Shown here in pieces: positions 1 to 6,622 of a DNA stretch of 25,197 nucleotides. Each line of letters opens with the position of its first letter. Within the stretch, counting starts at the first letter, position 1. The notes beneath the pieces were generated by a model that did not search any database, was not told where the DNA came from, and saw only the letters and a list, made by a program, of their open reading frames with translations. The translations under genes and the position numbers were made by a program. This stretch comes from SAR202 cluster bacterium (lineage in GTDB: Bacteria; Chloroflexota; Dehalococcoidia; Lucifugimonadales; UBA3495), in NCBI GenBank assembly GCA_009392095.1, contig VFHF01000158.1:1-25197 (forward strand), written 5' to 3'.

Positions 1-14
1 AAATATGGAAAGGG

Positions 15-33
15 AGGGTAGGAAACGTACCCT
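15..33 (-). terminator. Weak hairpin downstream of the small minus-strand ORF
   Basis: AGGGTA (15-20) and TACCCT (28-33) form a 6-bp stem with a 7-nt loop. It lies just past the stop of the minus-strand ORF at 40-228. Read on the minus strand it is followed by a pyrimidine run (TCCCTTTCC), not a true U tract, so terminator function is only a possibility. Confidence 0.3.
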
Positions 34-39
34 TTCGCC

Positions 40-228
40 TCAGCGGGCGGTGGCGAATGCGGGTTCGGCTGAGCGCAGGTCACGGCGCCGTTTCCGGACC
101 ACTCGGATCTGCCGAGGTCCTTTTCCGTCAATCTCGGCAATCTCCAGGACTTTCTTGCCCTGGTCTAGGTGGAAGATGACCAACTGGTTTCGGCCTCTTG
201 TACCAGGTTGCCACTGCATTTTCCTCAT
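40..228 (-). CDS. Possible small basic protein, unrecognised
   Basis: A complete 62-residue reading frame on the minus strand. I do not recognise its family. The middle (roughly residues 14-40) alternates hydrophobic and charged residues as in a small beta-rich fold (NQLVIFHLDQGKKVLEIAEI), followed by a strongly basic tail (VRKRRRDL). Two starts are possible: ATG at 228, which has AAGGG almost abutting it, or ATG three codons later with GAGG four bases upstream. The overlapping plus-strand frame has a low-complexity Arg/Ser-rich translation and looks like the shadow. A hairpin at 271-291 lies in its would-be leader. The coding call is uncertain. Confidence 0.4.
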   Translation of the reverse strand: MRKMQWQPGTRGRNQLVIFHLDQGKKVLEIAEIDGKGPRQIRVVRKRRRDLRSAEPAFATAR

Positions 229-270
229 CCCTTGAATAAGTAAAGCATCTTGCTCACCCCTTTTGGCGTC

Positions 271-291
271 GCCGGGAGTTCGTCTCCCGGC
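271..291. other. Perfect 8-bp stem-loop in intergenic region 229-540
   Basis: GCCGGGAG (271-278), loop TTCGT, CTCCCGGC (284-291). On the plus strand it is followed by CTTTCGCT, too poor in T for a convincing terminator. On the minus strand it would sit in the 5' leader of the small ORF at 40-228. Apart from this and the palindrome at 360-377, I see no other feature in 229-540. Confidence 0.5.
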
Positions 292-359
292 TTTCGCTGC
301 TGCACCAGTTAGTTAACCCTCACCGGCGATTACGAGCCGTGACACCAAGTACACTACTT

Positions 360-377
360 ATGTGAACCTCGTCACAT
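360..377. promoter_or_regulatory. CRP/FNR-family-type palindromic operator
   Basis: ATGTGA-N6-TCACAT is a perfect 18-bp palindrome matching the core TGTGA-N6-TCACA recognised by CRP-type regulators. It lies about 165 bp upstream of the crotonase-fold gene at 541 and about 130 bp upstream of the minus-strand ORF start. The match is visible directly. Which regulator binds, and which gene it controls, is inference. A similar site overlaps the promoter at 22267-22281. Confidence 0.55.
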
Positions 378-540
378 CTAAGGCAGGGAATGCCAGACGA
401 AATATCGTTGCAGCGGGCGAAAGTTTACTTTGTTTGCCCGGTATGGTTTATTAGACCTCGTATTTAAGGCGTTCCGAGCCCTTCTAGATAGGACGGTCCG
501 GAACTGGAAATTCGGTAAAACCCATGGAGTGGCTGAAACA

Positions 541-1314
541 ATGAGTTTCGAGATGATAAAGATAGACCAGGTGGACCGGGTGGCCATCGTGACCCTGAAC
601 CGGCCTGAGGTCTTGAACGCCTTGAGTCTGCAATTGGTCCGGGAGCTAGACGAATTTGTAACCGCGGCTGAGGAAGACGACGGCATAGGCGCCATCGTGA
701 TCACCGGGGCCGGCGACCGGGCCTTCTCAGCAGGTGCGGACATCCATGAAAACCGGGAAAATTCGGATGAACAGCGTGCCGCCGGCGGCGCCGCCCGTGC
801 CGTTTATACCTGGCATCTGGCGGTTTCCAGCAAGCCGGTGATCGGGGCGATCAACGGCCTCTGCTACGGCGGAGGGACGGTCATGGCTACCAGCCTGGAC
901 TTCCTCATGGGCAGCGAAAAGAGCAGCTTTCGGTTCCTGGCCGTCAACTACGGGCAACTGAACGCAACCTGGAGCTTGCCGACAATGGTGGGGTGGCCCA
1001 AGGCAAAAGAACTCCTCTATAGCGGCCGTGAAGTCTTCGCTGACGAGGCGTACCACATCGGCCTGCTCAACCACCTGGTGCCGTCAGGCGACTTGATCGA
1101 CCGGACGGTCGAGGTAGCGGCAGGTATCGCAAAGAACCGAGCGGAAGGTGTTGCCAACATTAAATCGCTCCTGATTGAACAAACTGGAGAGGCCCTGGAG
1201 ACCCAGTTTCAGACGGAGATTGAAGGCCGAAAGGGACGGTTCAAGGGACTGTCCGTGGAGGACGGGTTCAAAGATTTCTTGGACCGGAAGGGCCGGAAGC
1301 CACGCGTTTCCTAG
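541..1314 (+). CDS. Enoyl-CoA hydratase/isomerase (crotonase) family protein lacking catalytic Glu pair
   Basis: A 257-residue crotonase-fold protein, the usual family length. Recognisable elements are N-terminal VAIVTLNRPEVLNALS (residues 14-29), the oxyanion-hole stretch GAGDRAFSAGADIHE (56-70) and the second oxyanion segment KPVIGAINGLCYGGG (98-112). The two glutamates that do hydration in classical enoyl-CoA hydratase (GGGCE and the later PE) align here with Val114 and Ala134, so ordinary hydratase chemistry is unlikely. Another crotonase activity such as isomerase, thioesterase or C-C lyase is possible. Start: the frame is open upstream to a TTG at 430, but the family begins at ATG 541, which has GGAG 11 bases before it. 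A CRP-like palindrome lies upstream and a terminator follows, so it appears monocistronic. Confidence 0.85.
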   Translation: MSFEMIKIDQVDRVAIVTLNRPEVLNALSLQLVRELDEFVTAAEEDDGIGAIVITGAGDRAFSAGADIHENRENSDEQRAAGGAARAVYTWHLAVSSKPVIGAINGLCYGGGTVMATSLDFLMGSEKSSFRFLAVNYGQLNATWSLPTMVGWPKAKELLYSGREVFADEAYHIGLLNHLVPSGDLIDRTVEVAAGIAKNRAEGVANIKSLLIEQTGEALETQFQTEIEGRKGRFKGLSVEDGFKDFLDRKGRKPRVS

Positions 1315-1342
1315 TCGCTGCTCGTAATTTGGGACCATGAAG

Positions 1343-1372
1343 AAGGCCCCTGGGAATCACCTGGGGGCCTTT
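1343..1372 (+). terminator. Rho-independent-type terminator after crotonase gene
   Basis: AAGGCCCC (1343-1350) pairs with GGGGCCTT (1365-1372), with a 14-nt loop and a short T run (TTTCC) at the end. It lies about 30 bp after the stop codon. The stem is strong and the U tract short. Confidence 0.6.
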
Positions 1373-1543
1373 CCTATGGCTGGTGGTCGTCTTGTGCCAT
1401 TATTCTTGCTAGAGTGAACTAGGTGCCGCTGAATCAACGGCGGGTCCTGACTGATTTCCACTTCTAGGCCCTAAGAAGATGAGATTGCACCTCCGGCGTT
1501 TTGCCGAATAACCGAATTGATCGATCGAATCACCATTGGAAAT

Positions 1544-2950
1544 ATGAGACCAGGCGCTTTGGCGTTTCGCGTTGGTCTCCCCATCGCCGTTTTTCTTGCG
1601 GTGATTTTGGCCCCCAATCCAGACGGACTCACAGACCAAGGGCAGCGGGCATTGGCCGTGATGGCCATGGCGGTGGTGCTGTGGGCGACAGAAACCCTGC
1701 ATATCGCCGTGACCGGCATGATGAGCGTTGTCGTATTGATGCTGATAAACGCCGTGGACGATGTCAGCGTGGCCCTCTACGGCTTCTCCCAGCCCGTCAC
1801 CTATTTCCTGGTGGGTATCCTCACTTTGGGTATGGCGGTGCACCGGTCGGGCCTGGCGGAACGGATGGCGGTGCACCTTATCCGGTTTGCCGGCGGCAAC
1901 CCAAAGCTGCTGTACGTACAGATGCTGGCCGCATTCGCCGGGCTGACATTCGCCCTTCCCTCTGCTAGTACCCGGGGCGCCATCATGGTCCATGTTTACG
2001 AACAGGTGATGGAGCATTGGGGTGTGGAGAAGACCGCGCCGTTGAATAAGGCAATCATGATGGCCATGGGGGGATTGAACCGCCTAGGCTCCACCGCGTT
2101 GTTGGCCGGAGGAATAACCCCGGTGGTCGCGTCGGCCCTGATCGCGGACTTCGGGGGCATCGACGCTTTTTCCTGGACCCGATGGTTCATCCTGATGGCT
2201 GTGCCCTTCTACCTGGTGCTGATCTTTGGCGGGCTGGTCGTTTACCTGATGTTCCGTTCGGGGTTCACATTGCCACCAGGGGCTGGCACGGTTGATTTGA
2301 AGACCGGCCCCATCCAGACCAAAGAAATCAAAGCCGGCCTGATCGCGTTGGGCACCGCCCTGCTCTGGTTCACCGACTTTGCCCATGGCTTGTCGCCCGC
2401 TGTGCCGGCGCTTATCGCCATGACGATCATTCTGCTCCCGGGCGTGGGCTTGCTGACCTGGCGCGAGTTCGAAACGAACATGGGCTGGGCCAATTTCTTT
2501 GTCATCGCGTCGTCTCTGTCATTGGCCAACGCGCTGATCATCAGTGGGGCTGCCGGCTGGTTCGCCGATACTTTGGTGGGGAGCGTGGAGGGGCTGCGCG
2601 GCCATCCGACACTGATCTTGCTGGCCATGTCGGGCGCGGCTGCTATGGTCCGGGCGGTGATGCCTAACATCTCGGGCTACTTGGCGTTCATAATTCCTGT
2701 GGCCATGTCCACCGGCTCGGCTTTGGGGTTGAACCCTGTAGTGTGCGGATTGGCGGTGGTGGTCGTTGGAGACTCGGTGGTTTACTACCCCGCCAGCGCG
2801 ACGGCCAGCGTGTTCATATACCAGCGGGCGGAGATCCGGGCGCCAGAAGTGGTCAGAATGGGTATATTTATGACTGTGATCGCCGTGGGAGTGCTATTTA
2901 CTATCGTCCTGCCCTACTGGAGCATGGTGGGAGAGAGCCTGACTCCCTGA
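1544..2950 (+). CDS. DASS/SLC13-type anion:cation symporter
   Basis: A 468-residue polytopic membrane protein. Its hydrophobicity pattern fits about 11-12 transmembrane segments, and it resembles the divalent anion/Na+ symporter (DASS, SLC13/INDY) family that imports dicarboxylates, citrate or sulfate. The first signature region reads ALPSASTRGAIMV (from residue 137), where family members carry an S-N-T or S-A-T type substrate/sodium motif. A second, diverged counterpart (VMPNISGYLAFIIP) lies near residue 380. Start: ATG 1544 is preferred over TTG 1517 because it has GGA just upstream and the hydrophobic segment follows soon after. The cupin gene starts 26 bp after the stop, so the two are probably co-transcribed. 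The substrate cannot be read from the sequence. Confidence 0.82.
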   Translation: MRPGALAFRVGLPIAVFLAVILAPNPDGLTDQGQRALAVMAMAVVLWATETLHIAVTGMMSVVVLMLINAVDDVSVALYGFSQPVTYFLVGILTLGMAVHRSGLAERMAVHLIRFAGGNPKLLYVQMLAAFAGLTFALPSASTRGAIMVHVYEQVMEHWGVEKTAPLNKAIMMAMGGLNRLGSTALLAGGITPVVASALIADFGGIDAFSWTRWFILMAVPFYLVLIFGGLVVYLMFRSGFTLPPGAGTVDLKTGPIQTKEIKAGLIALGTALLWFTDFAHGLSPAVPALIAMTIILLPGVGLLTWREFETNMGWANFFVIASSLSLANALIISGAAGWFADTLVGSVEGLRGHPTLILLAMSGAAAMVRAVMPNISGYLAFIIPVAMSTGSALGLNPVVCGLAVVVVGDSVVYYPASATASVFIYQRAEIRAPEVVRMGIFMTVIAVGVLFTIVLPYWSMVGESLTP

Positions 2951-2976
2951 GCAAGTCCACTGATTAGGTGGCTGAC

Positions 2977-3417
2977 ATGACCGCATCGAACAACGACCCG
3001 ATCCCACCCCTGGGACACCGCAGCCAAACTCCTGATGGGACCGCTCCCGACGGATCGGAGATTCGGCTGTTGGTGGACGGTCGCCAGGGCGGGTCCAAAA
3101 GCAGTTTGGTTGAAGTTACTCTCGGTCCCGGCCGAGTCACACGCCCGGTTTGGCACCGCTCGGTTGAAGAAGTCTGGTACGTCCTGGAGGGCGCCGGAAT
3201 GGTCTGGCGCTGTCCGCCAGATGCCGAGCCTATGACTGTTCCAGCGATGAACATAAAGCTTGGCGACGCCCTGGTCATCCCCACGGGATGGAGATTCCAA
3301 TTCAGCGCCGGTCCCGATAAGGCGCTGAAGTTTCTGTGCCACACTACTCCCCCATGGCCAGAGGAAGATGAGGCGGTGGTCGTGGAGCACGGTGGGTTGG
3401 GTGAAGCGACGGTTTGA
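2977..3417 (+). CDS. Single-domain cupin protein with degenerate metal site
   Basis: A 146-residue cupin. Motif 1 is WHRSVEEVWYVLEG (residues 59-72) and motif 2 is GDALVIPTGWRFQF (96-109). The canonical metal ligands HxH...E and the motif-2 His are only partly kept: His60 and Glu64/65 remain, the second His is Ser62, and the motif-2 His position is Phe107. It may bind a ligand without metal or with an altered site. Start: ATG 2977 has AGGTGG five to six bases upstream, while the GTG nine bases earlier overlaps that site. It sits 26 bp downstream of the DASS transporter, suggesting it handles or senses the transported compound. That link is inference. Confidence 0.75.
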   Translation: MTASNNDPIPPLGHRSQTPDGTAPDGSEIRLLVDGRQGGSKSSLVEVTLGPGRVTRPVWHRSVEEVWYVLEGAGMVWRCPPDAEPMTVPAMNIKLGDALVIPTGWRFQFSAGPDKALKFLCHTTPPWPEEDEAVVVEHGGLGEATV

Positions 3418-3446
3418 GACCATAACGGCTTGCCAGTCACGAAAAC

Positions 3447-3476
3447 TTGACAATAATTTTTGGGCCACCCTATACT
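3447..3476 (+). promoter_or_regulatory. Consensus sigma-70-type promoter of the trp operon
   Basis: TTGACA (3447-3452), an 18-bp spacer, and TATACT (3471-3476). Transcription would begin near 3483, immediately before the T-box leader. This is one of the best promoter matches in the window. Confidence 0.75.
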
Positions 3477-3494
3477 CGAATTTGCACAAACGAA

Positions 3495-3803
3495 TATTTG
3501 CAAAGGCTATGAAGGGGAGTAGTAGTCTTCCAGCAGGGCAAAGCGAGCCGGGTAAGGTGTGAGCCGGCGCTCAGAGCGGAAGAACGAATGGACCCTGGAG
3601 CTGCAGGCCGATCTAAGGGTGAAAGCTCTAACTAGGCTGTGACGGTTGGGCGCCGTTAAAGGTCCACGGCACGGGGCAACAGTAGACCAGGGCCCCCGCC
3701 GATCGAGAAGCTGGAACAGCCCCGTCTACAGATTGGGGAGCAACCGGCAAAATAGGGTGGCAACACGATTCGACTCGTCCCTTGAGAGGACGGGTCTTTT
3801 TTT
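3495..3803 (+). promoter_or_regulatory. T-box leader specific for tRNA-Trp
   Basis: The hallmark T-box sequence AGGGTGGCAACACG is at 3754-3767, followed by CGTCCCTT, which can pair with AGGG to make the antiterminator, and then by an overlapping terminator (3772-3803). The 5' part has the stem I AGTA element (within 3518-3524) and, on the other side, GAATGGACC. The triplet TGG at 3589-3591, between GAA and A, is placed as the specifier codon and is the Trp codon. The T-box bulge reads UGGC (3758-3761), whose variable C pairs with a G discriminator, as in bacterial tRNA-Trp. Uncharged tRNA-Trp should therefore stabilise the antiterminator and switch on the downstream trp genes. The exact secondary structure was not computed. 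Confidence 0.9.
3772..3803 (+). terminator. Regulated terminator of the T-box
   Basis: GACTCGTCC (3772-3780) pairs with GGACGGGTC (3788-3796), with one wobble and a CTTGAGA loop, followed by seven T residues (3797-3803). Its 5' arm overlaps the sequence needed for the antiterminator, as in transcriptional T-box switches. Confidence 0.88.
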
Positions 3804-3832
3804 ATTTGGAAATAATTCCGAAAGCTGAAGCC

Positions 3833-4038
3833 ATGGTACAGTCAGAAAAAATCGACTACCTAACCCTGCAGCGCTCCGTGTACCGGGAGTATAGGTCCTT
3901 ACGGCGGCCGCCAACGCGGCGAAAGAGACCGTTCGGTTTGCCCTCTTCGCTGATATTCTCAGAGATATCGAGAGCGAAGGCCTTGACCCGTCTCAAGTGC
4001 AGCAGGGCGTCGTATTTTTTCTGGAATACGGAGTTTAG
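3833..4038 (+). pseudogene. Small first gene of the trp operon, apparently frameshifted
   Basis: Two reading frames each give protein-like sequence over consecutive halves. From ATG 3833 the frame reads MVQSEKIDYLTLQRSVYREY and SLRR. From about 3900 the sensible sequence continues one frame back as AANAAKETVRFALF..., DILRDIESEGLDPSQ, then VVFFLEYGV with a stop at 4036-4038. The second half has no ATG, GTG or TTG start of its own after the in-frame stop at 3892-3894. A one-base change near 3895-3905 would restore a protein of about 68 residues. I do not recognise the family. It lies between the T-box terminator and trpE, so it would be the first gene under Trp control. It could be a decayed gene, a sequencing or assembly error, or, less likely, a recoded gene. 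No classic slippery heptamer is visible. Confidence 0.5.
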
Positions 4039-4076
4039 GCCAACTTGCCCCAGCAGCTAGATAAGGGAGCACCGGT

Positions 4077-5531
4077 ATGTATCAACCGACATTGGAACAA
4101 GTAAAGGGCATGACCGGCCAGGGAAATTTGGTGCCGGTTTACCGCTCGATAAACGCCGACTTGGAAACTCCGGTTTCCGCCTATCTAAAGGTGGCCCAAG
4201 GGCCGTATTCCTTCCTGCTGGAGAGCGTCGAAGGCGGGGAGAACATCGGCCGCTACAGTTTCATAGGAACCGACCCATACAAGGTGGTCAAGACTGGTGC
4301 GAAAGAAGAATTAGGCGAGATCGACCCACTGACTCCAGTCCAGGAAGAGATGGACCAGTACATGTTGGTCCCGATTGAAGGCCTACCTGGATTCCACGGC
4401 GGGGCGGTCGGCTACCTGGCCTACGACACGATCCGCTATTTCGAGCCGAGGGTGCCGGAGATGCCTGCTGACCCTGTGGGCGTGCCCGAGTCCGTGTTCA
4501 TGTTCTGTGACACATTGCTGTTGTTCGACCACGTCCGCCATGACATCAAAGTAGTCAGCCACGTGCGCCTGAACGGCGATATCGAACAGGCTTACGCCAA
4601 GGCAACGGCCAAGATCGACGAGATGGTCGCGCGGTTGTCGCGACCCTTGGAATTGCCGCCTGAGCTGCAGTCTAATGACGCCCAAAAGTTCGTGTCTTCA
4701 GAGATTGAGTCGAATCAAACGAAGGACCGGTACGCCAAGATGATCGATCGATGTATCGATTACATCTATGCTGGCGACATGATTCAGATAACCTATTCTC
4801 AACGGTTTTCCCGTCGGACCGAGGCCCATCCGTTCCAGATCTACCGGGCGCTGCGCAGCATCAATCCGTCCCCGTATATGTATTACTTGAACCTGGACGA
4901 CTTCCAGATCGTGGGCGCGGCCATCGAGACCGTGGTCACCGTCCACGCCGGCCGTGCCGCCACCCATCCCATCGCTGGGACCCGGCCCAGGGGCGTGACG
5001 CCGGGTGAGGACGAGGCCAACGAATCGGAATTGAAGAGCAGTGAGAAACAGCGGGCCGAGCACATCATGCTAGTTGACCTGGGCCGGAACGACATCGGCC
5101 GGGTCAGCCAGCCGGGCACCGTGTCGGTCACGCAGCTCATGGACGTAGAGAAGTTCTCCCACGTCATGCACCTGGTCTCCCATGTTGAGGGAGACCTTCG
5201 TCCGGATATGACTGCCTATGACGCCCTCCGGTCTTGCTTCCCGGCAGGGACCGTGTCGGGCGCGCCCAAGATTCGGGCCATGGAGATAATCGCCGAGTTG
5301 GAAGGCGAGAAGCGTGGGCCTTACGGCGGCGCTGTCGGCTACTTCAGCTACTCAGGGGACATGGACACGGCGTTGGTGCTGCGGACTGGGGTCTATAAAG
5401 ACGGGGTGATATATGTTCAGGCCGGTGGCGGGATTGTTGCCGACAGCACAGGCGAAGACGAGTACCAAGAGACCCGCCACAAAGCTGGCGCGCTGATGCG
5501 GGCGATAGACTTAGCCGAAGGCTCCGACTAA
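4077..5531 (+). CDS. trpE: Anthranilate synthase component I
   Basis: A 484-residue chorismate-utilising enzyme that, with the TrpG amidotransferase, converts chorismate and glutamine-derived ammonia to anthranilate, the first step of tryptophan synthesis. The N-terminal LLES (residues 47-50) is the motif whose Ser takes part in Trp feedback inhibition, so the enzyme is probably feedback-sensitive. The C-terminal chorismate-binding domain shows HPIAGTRPRG, LGRNDIGRVS, SHVMHLVSHVEG, FPAGTVSGAPKIRAME and the terminal PYGGAVGYFSYSGDMDTAL. Start: ATG 4077 has AGGGAG seven bases upstream. It lies downstream of the Trp T-box, which together with the trp neighbours favours trpE over pabB. Confidence 0.96.
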   Translation: MYQPTLEQVKGMTGQGNLVPVYRSINADLETPVSAYLKVAQGPYSFLLESVEGGENIGRYSFIGTDPYKVVKTGAKEELGEIDPLTPVQEEMDQYMLVPIEGLPGFHGGAVGYLAYDTIRYFEPRVPEMPADPVGVPESVFMFCDTLLLFDHVRHDIKVVSHVRLNGDIEQAYAKATAKIDEMVARLSRPLELPPELQSNDAQKFVSSEIESNQTKDRYAKMIDRCIDYIYAGDMIQITYSQRFSRRTEAHPFQIYRALRSINPSPYMYYLNLDDFQIVGAAIETVVTVHAGRAATHPIAGTRPRGVTPGEDEANESELKSSEKQRAEHIMLVDLGRNDIGRVSQPGTVSVTQLMDVEKFSHVMHLVSHVEGDLRPDMTAYDALRSCFPAGTVSGAPKIRAMEIIAELEGEKRGPYGGAVGYFSYSGDMDTALVLRTGVYKDGVIYVQAGGGIVADSTGEDEYQETRHKAGALMRAIDLAEGSD

Positions 5532-5552
5532 CCATTTAAGGGAGATCAAAAG

Positions 5553-5993
5553 ATGTTGAAATCGTTCTTTCACACGGGGTTCGTAGTCAAGGATATAGAC
5601 AAATCTGCCAAATTCTACACCGAGGTGCTGGGCATGAGAATGGGGGAGCGCTTCGAGCGCCAGGGGGCGTTCGTTGAACAGGTCTTGGCTTTCCCGGGCG
5701 CCCATATAGACCGCGCGATGCTGGACAAGGGAGAAGGTCACAAATTGGAGTTGGTCCAGTATCTGTCGCCAGCCAGTGGAACGCCGCAAGTGAACCGAAA
5801 CGATCTTGGCGCGGCACACCTGGCTTTCTTCGTCGAAGACCTGGACCGGTTCTACGCGGAAACCTCCGAAAAAGGCCTCAGATTCAACAATCCTCCCTCG
5901 TCTCAGCTAAATGTTCAAGGCAAGGTTTCGATCAAGGCCTGCTACGCCCAAGACCCCGACGGCAATTGGCTGGAGTTCGTGGAAGTCTTCTAG
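5553..5993 (+). CDS. VOC (glyoxalase/bleomycin-resistance) family protein inside the trp operon
   Basis: A 146-residue two-module vicinal-oxygen-chelate protein. The four positions expected to bind a divalent metal are all filled: His7 (FFHTGFVV), Glu66 (HKLELVQY), His89 (GAAHLAFFVEDLD) and Glu141 (GNWLEFVEV). It therefore looks like an active metalloenzyme of the lactoylglutathione lyase/methylmalonyl-CoA epimerase type, substrate unknown. Start: ATG 5553 with AAGGGAG about nine bases upstream. It begins 21 bp after trpE and ends 30 bp before trpG, same strand, so it should be co-transcribed under Trp control. It has no known step in Trp synthesis. It may detoxify an aldehyde or handle a pathway intermediate, which is inference. 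Confidence 0.85.
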   Translation: MLKSFFHTGFVVKDIDKSAKFYTEVLGMRMGERFERQGAFVEQVLAFPGAHIDRAMLDKGEGHKLELVQYLSPASGTPQVNRNDLGAAHLAFFVEDLDRFYAETSEKGLRFNNPPSSQLNVQGKVSIKACYAQDPDGNWLEFVEVF

Positions 5994-6023
5994 TTCCGGC
6001 CAGATGTTTTCGAGGTAACAACC

Positions 6024-6608
6024 ATGCTTTTAATGATCGACAATTACGATAGCTTCACCTACAACCTGTACCAATACCTGTGTGAGTTGGGCGCGGAGGT
6101 TGAAGTCGCCCGCAACGACAAGATCTCGTTGGAAGAGATCCAAGACATGTCGCCAGAGGGGATAATCATTTCTCCGGGGCCGTCCACTCCCTTGGAAGCA
6201 GGCATATCCAACGACGTGATACGTCAATTTGGCCCCAGTACTCCGACCTTGGGCGTTTGCCTGGGCCATCAATGCATCGGCCACGTTTATGGGGCAAAAG
6301 TTGACCAGGCGGGCGAGATTCGCCACGGCAAGACCTCTATGGTCAGCCACAACGGTGCTGGAGTGCTGGTCGGACTGCCCAACCCCTTCCAGGCTATTCG
6401 CTACCACTCGTTGGTCGTCTTCCCTGAGACGATGCCGGATACTTTGGAAGTCACCGCACGGACAGAAAACGGCCTGGTCATGGGGCTTCGGCATAAGGAT
6501 TACCCCATAGAAGGCGTCCAGTTCCATCCGGAGTCTATTTTGACTCCGGATGGAAAACACCTGCTTCAGAATTTTCTTGATAAAGTTAGCGCTGCGACGG
6601 CGATTTAG
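6024..6608 (+). CDS. trpG: Anthranilate synthase component II, glutamine amidotransferase
   Basis: A 194-residue class I glutamine amidotransferase that supplies ammonia to TrpE. It opens with the family signature MLLMIDNYDSFTYNLYQYL. The oxyanion strand is IISPGPSTP, the nucleophile Cys79 lies in GVCLGHQ, and the rest of the triad is His168 and Glu170 in QFHPES. The length is typical of a stand-alone TrpG/PabA. Start: ATG 6024 with GAGG eight bases upstream. It may also serve folate synthesis if no separate pabA exists. trpD begins 15 bp after its stop. Confidence 0.95.
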   Translation: MLLMIDNYDSFTYNLYQYLCELGAEVEVARNDKISLEEIQDMSPEGIIISPGPSTPLEAGISNDVIRQFGPSTPTLGVCLGHQCIGHVYGAKVDQAGEIRHGKTSMVSHNGAGVLVGLPNPFQAIRYHSLVVFPETMPDTLEVTARTENGLVMGLRHKDYPIEGVQFHPESILTPDGKHLLQNFLDKVSAATAI

Positions 6609-6622
6609 ATAGGAGCTGAAAT

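Noticed and set aside
5..235. Plus-strand 76-codon open frame
   Set aside because: The translation is Arg/Ser/Pro-rich with no domain-like pattern. The opposite frame at 40-228 is more protein-like.
430..540. N-terminal extension of the crotonase gene from TTG 430
   Set aside because: It has no resemblance to the family, which begins right at ATG 541 with its own GGAG site.
1409..2017. Long minus-strand frame under the DASS transporter
   Set aside because: It is His/Gly/Gln-rich shadow translation opposite a clear membrane protein gene.
3895..3905. Programmed frameshift in the small gene before trpE
   Set aside because: No slippery heptamer and no evident downstream pseudoknot. A simple indel is the more economical reading.
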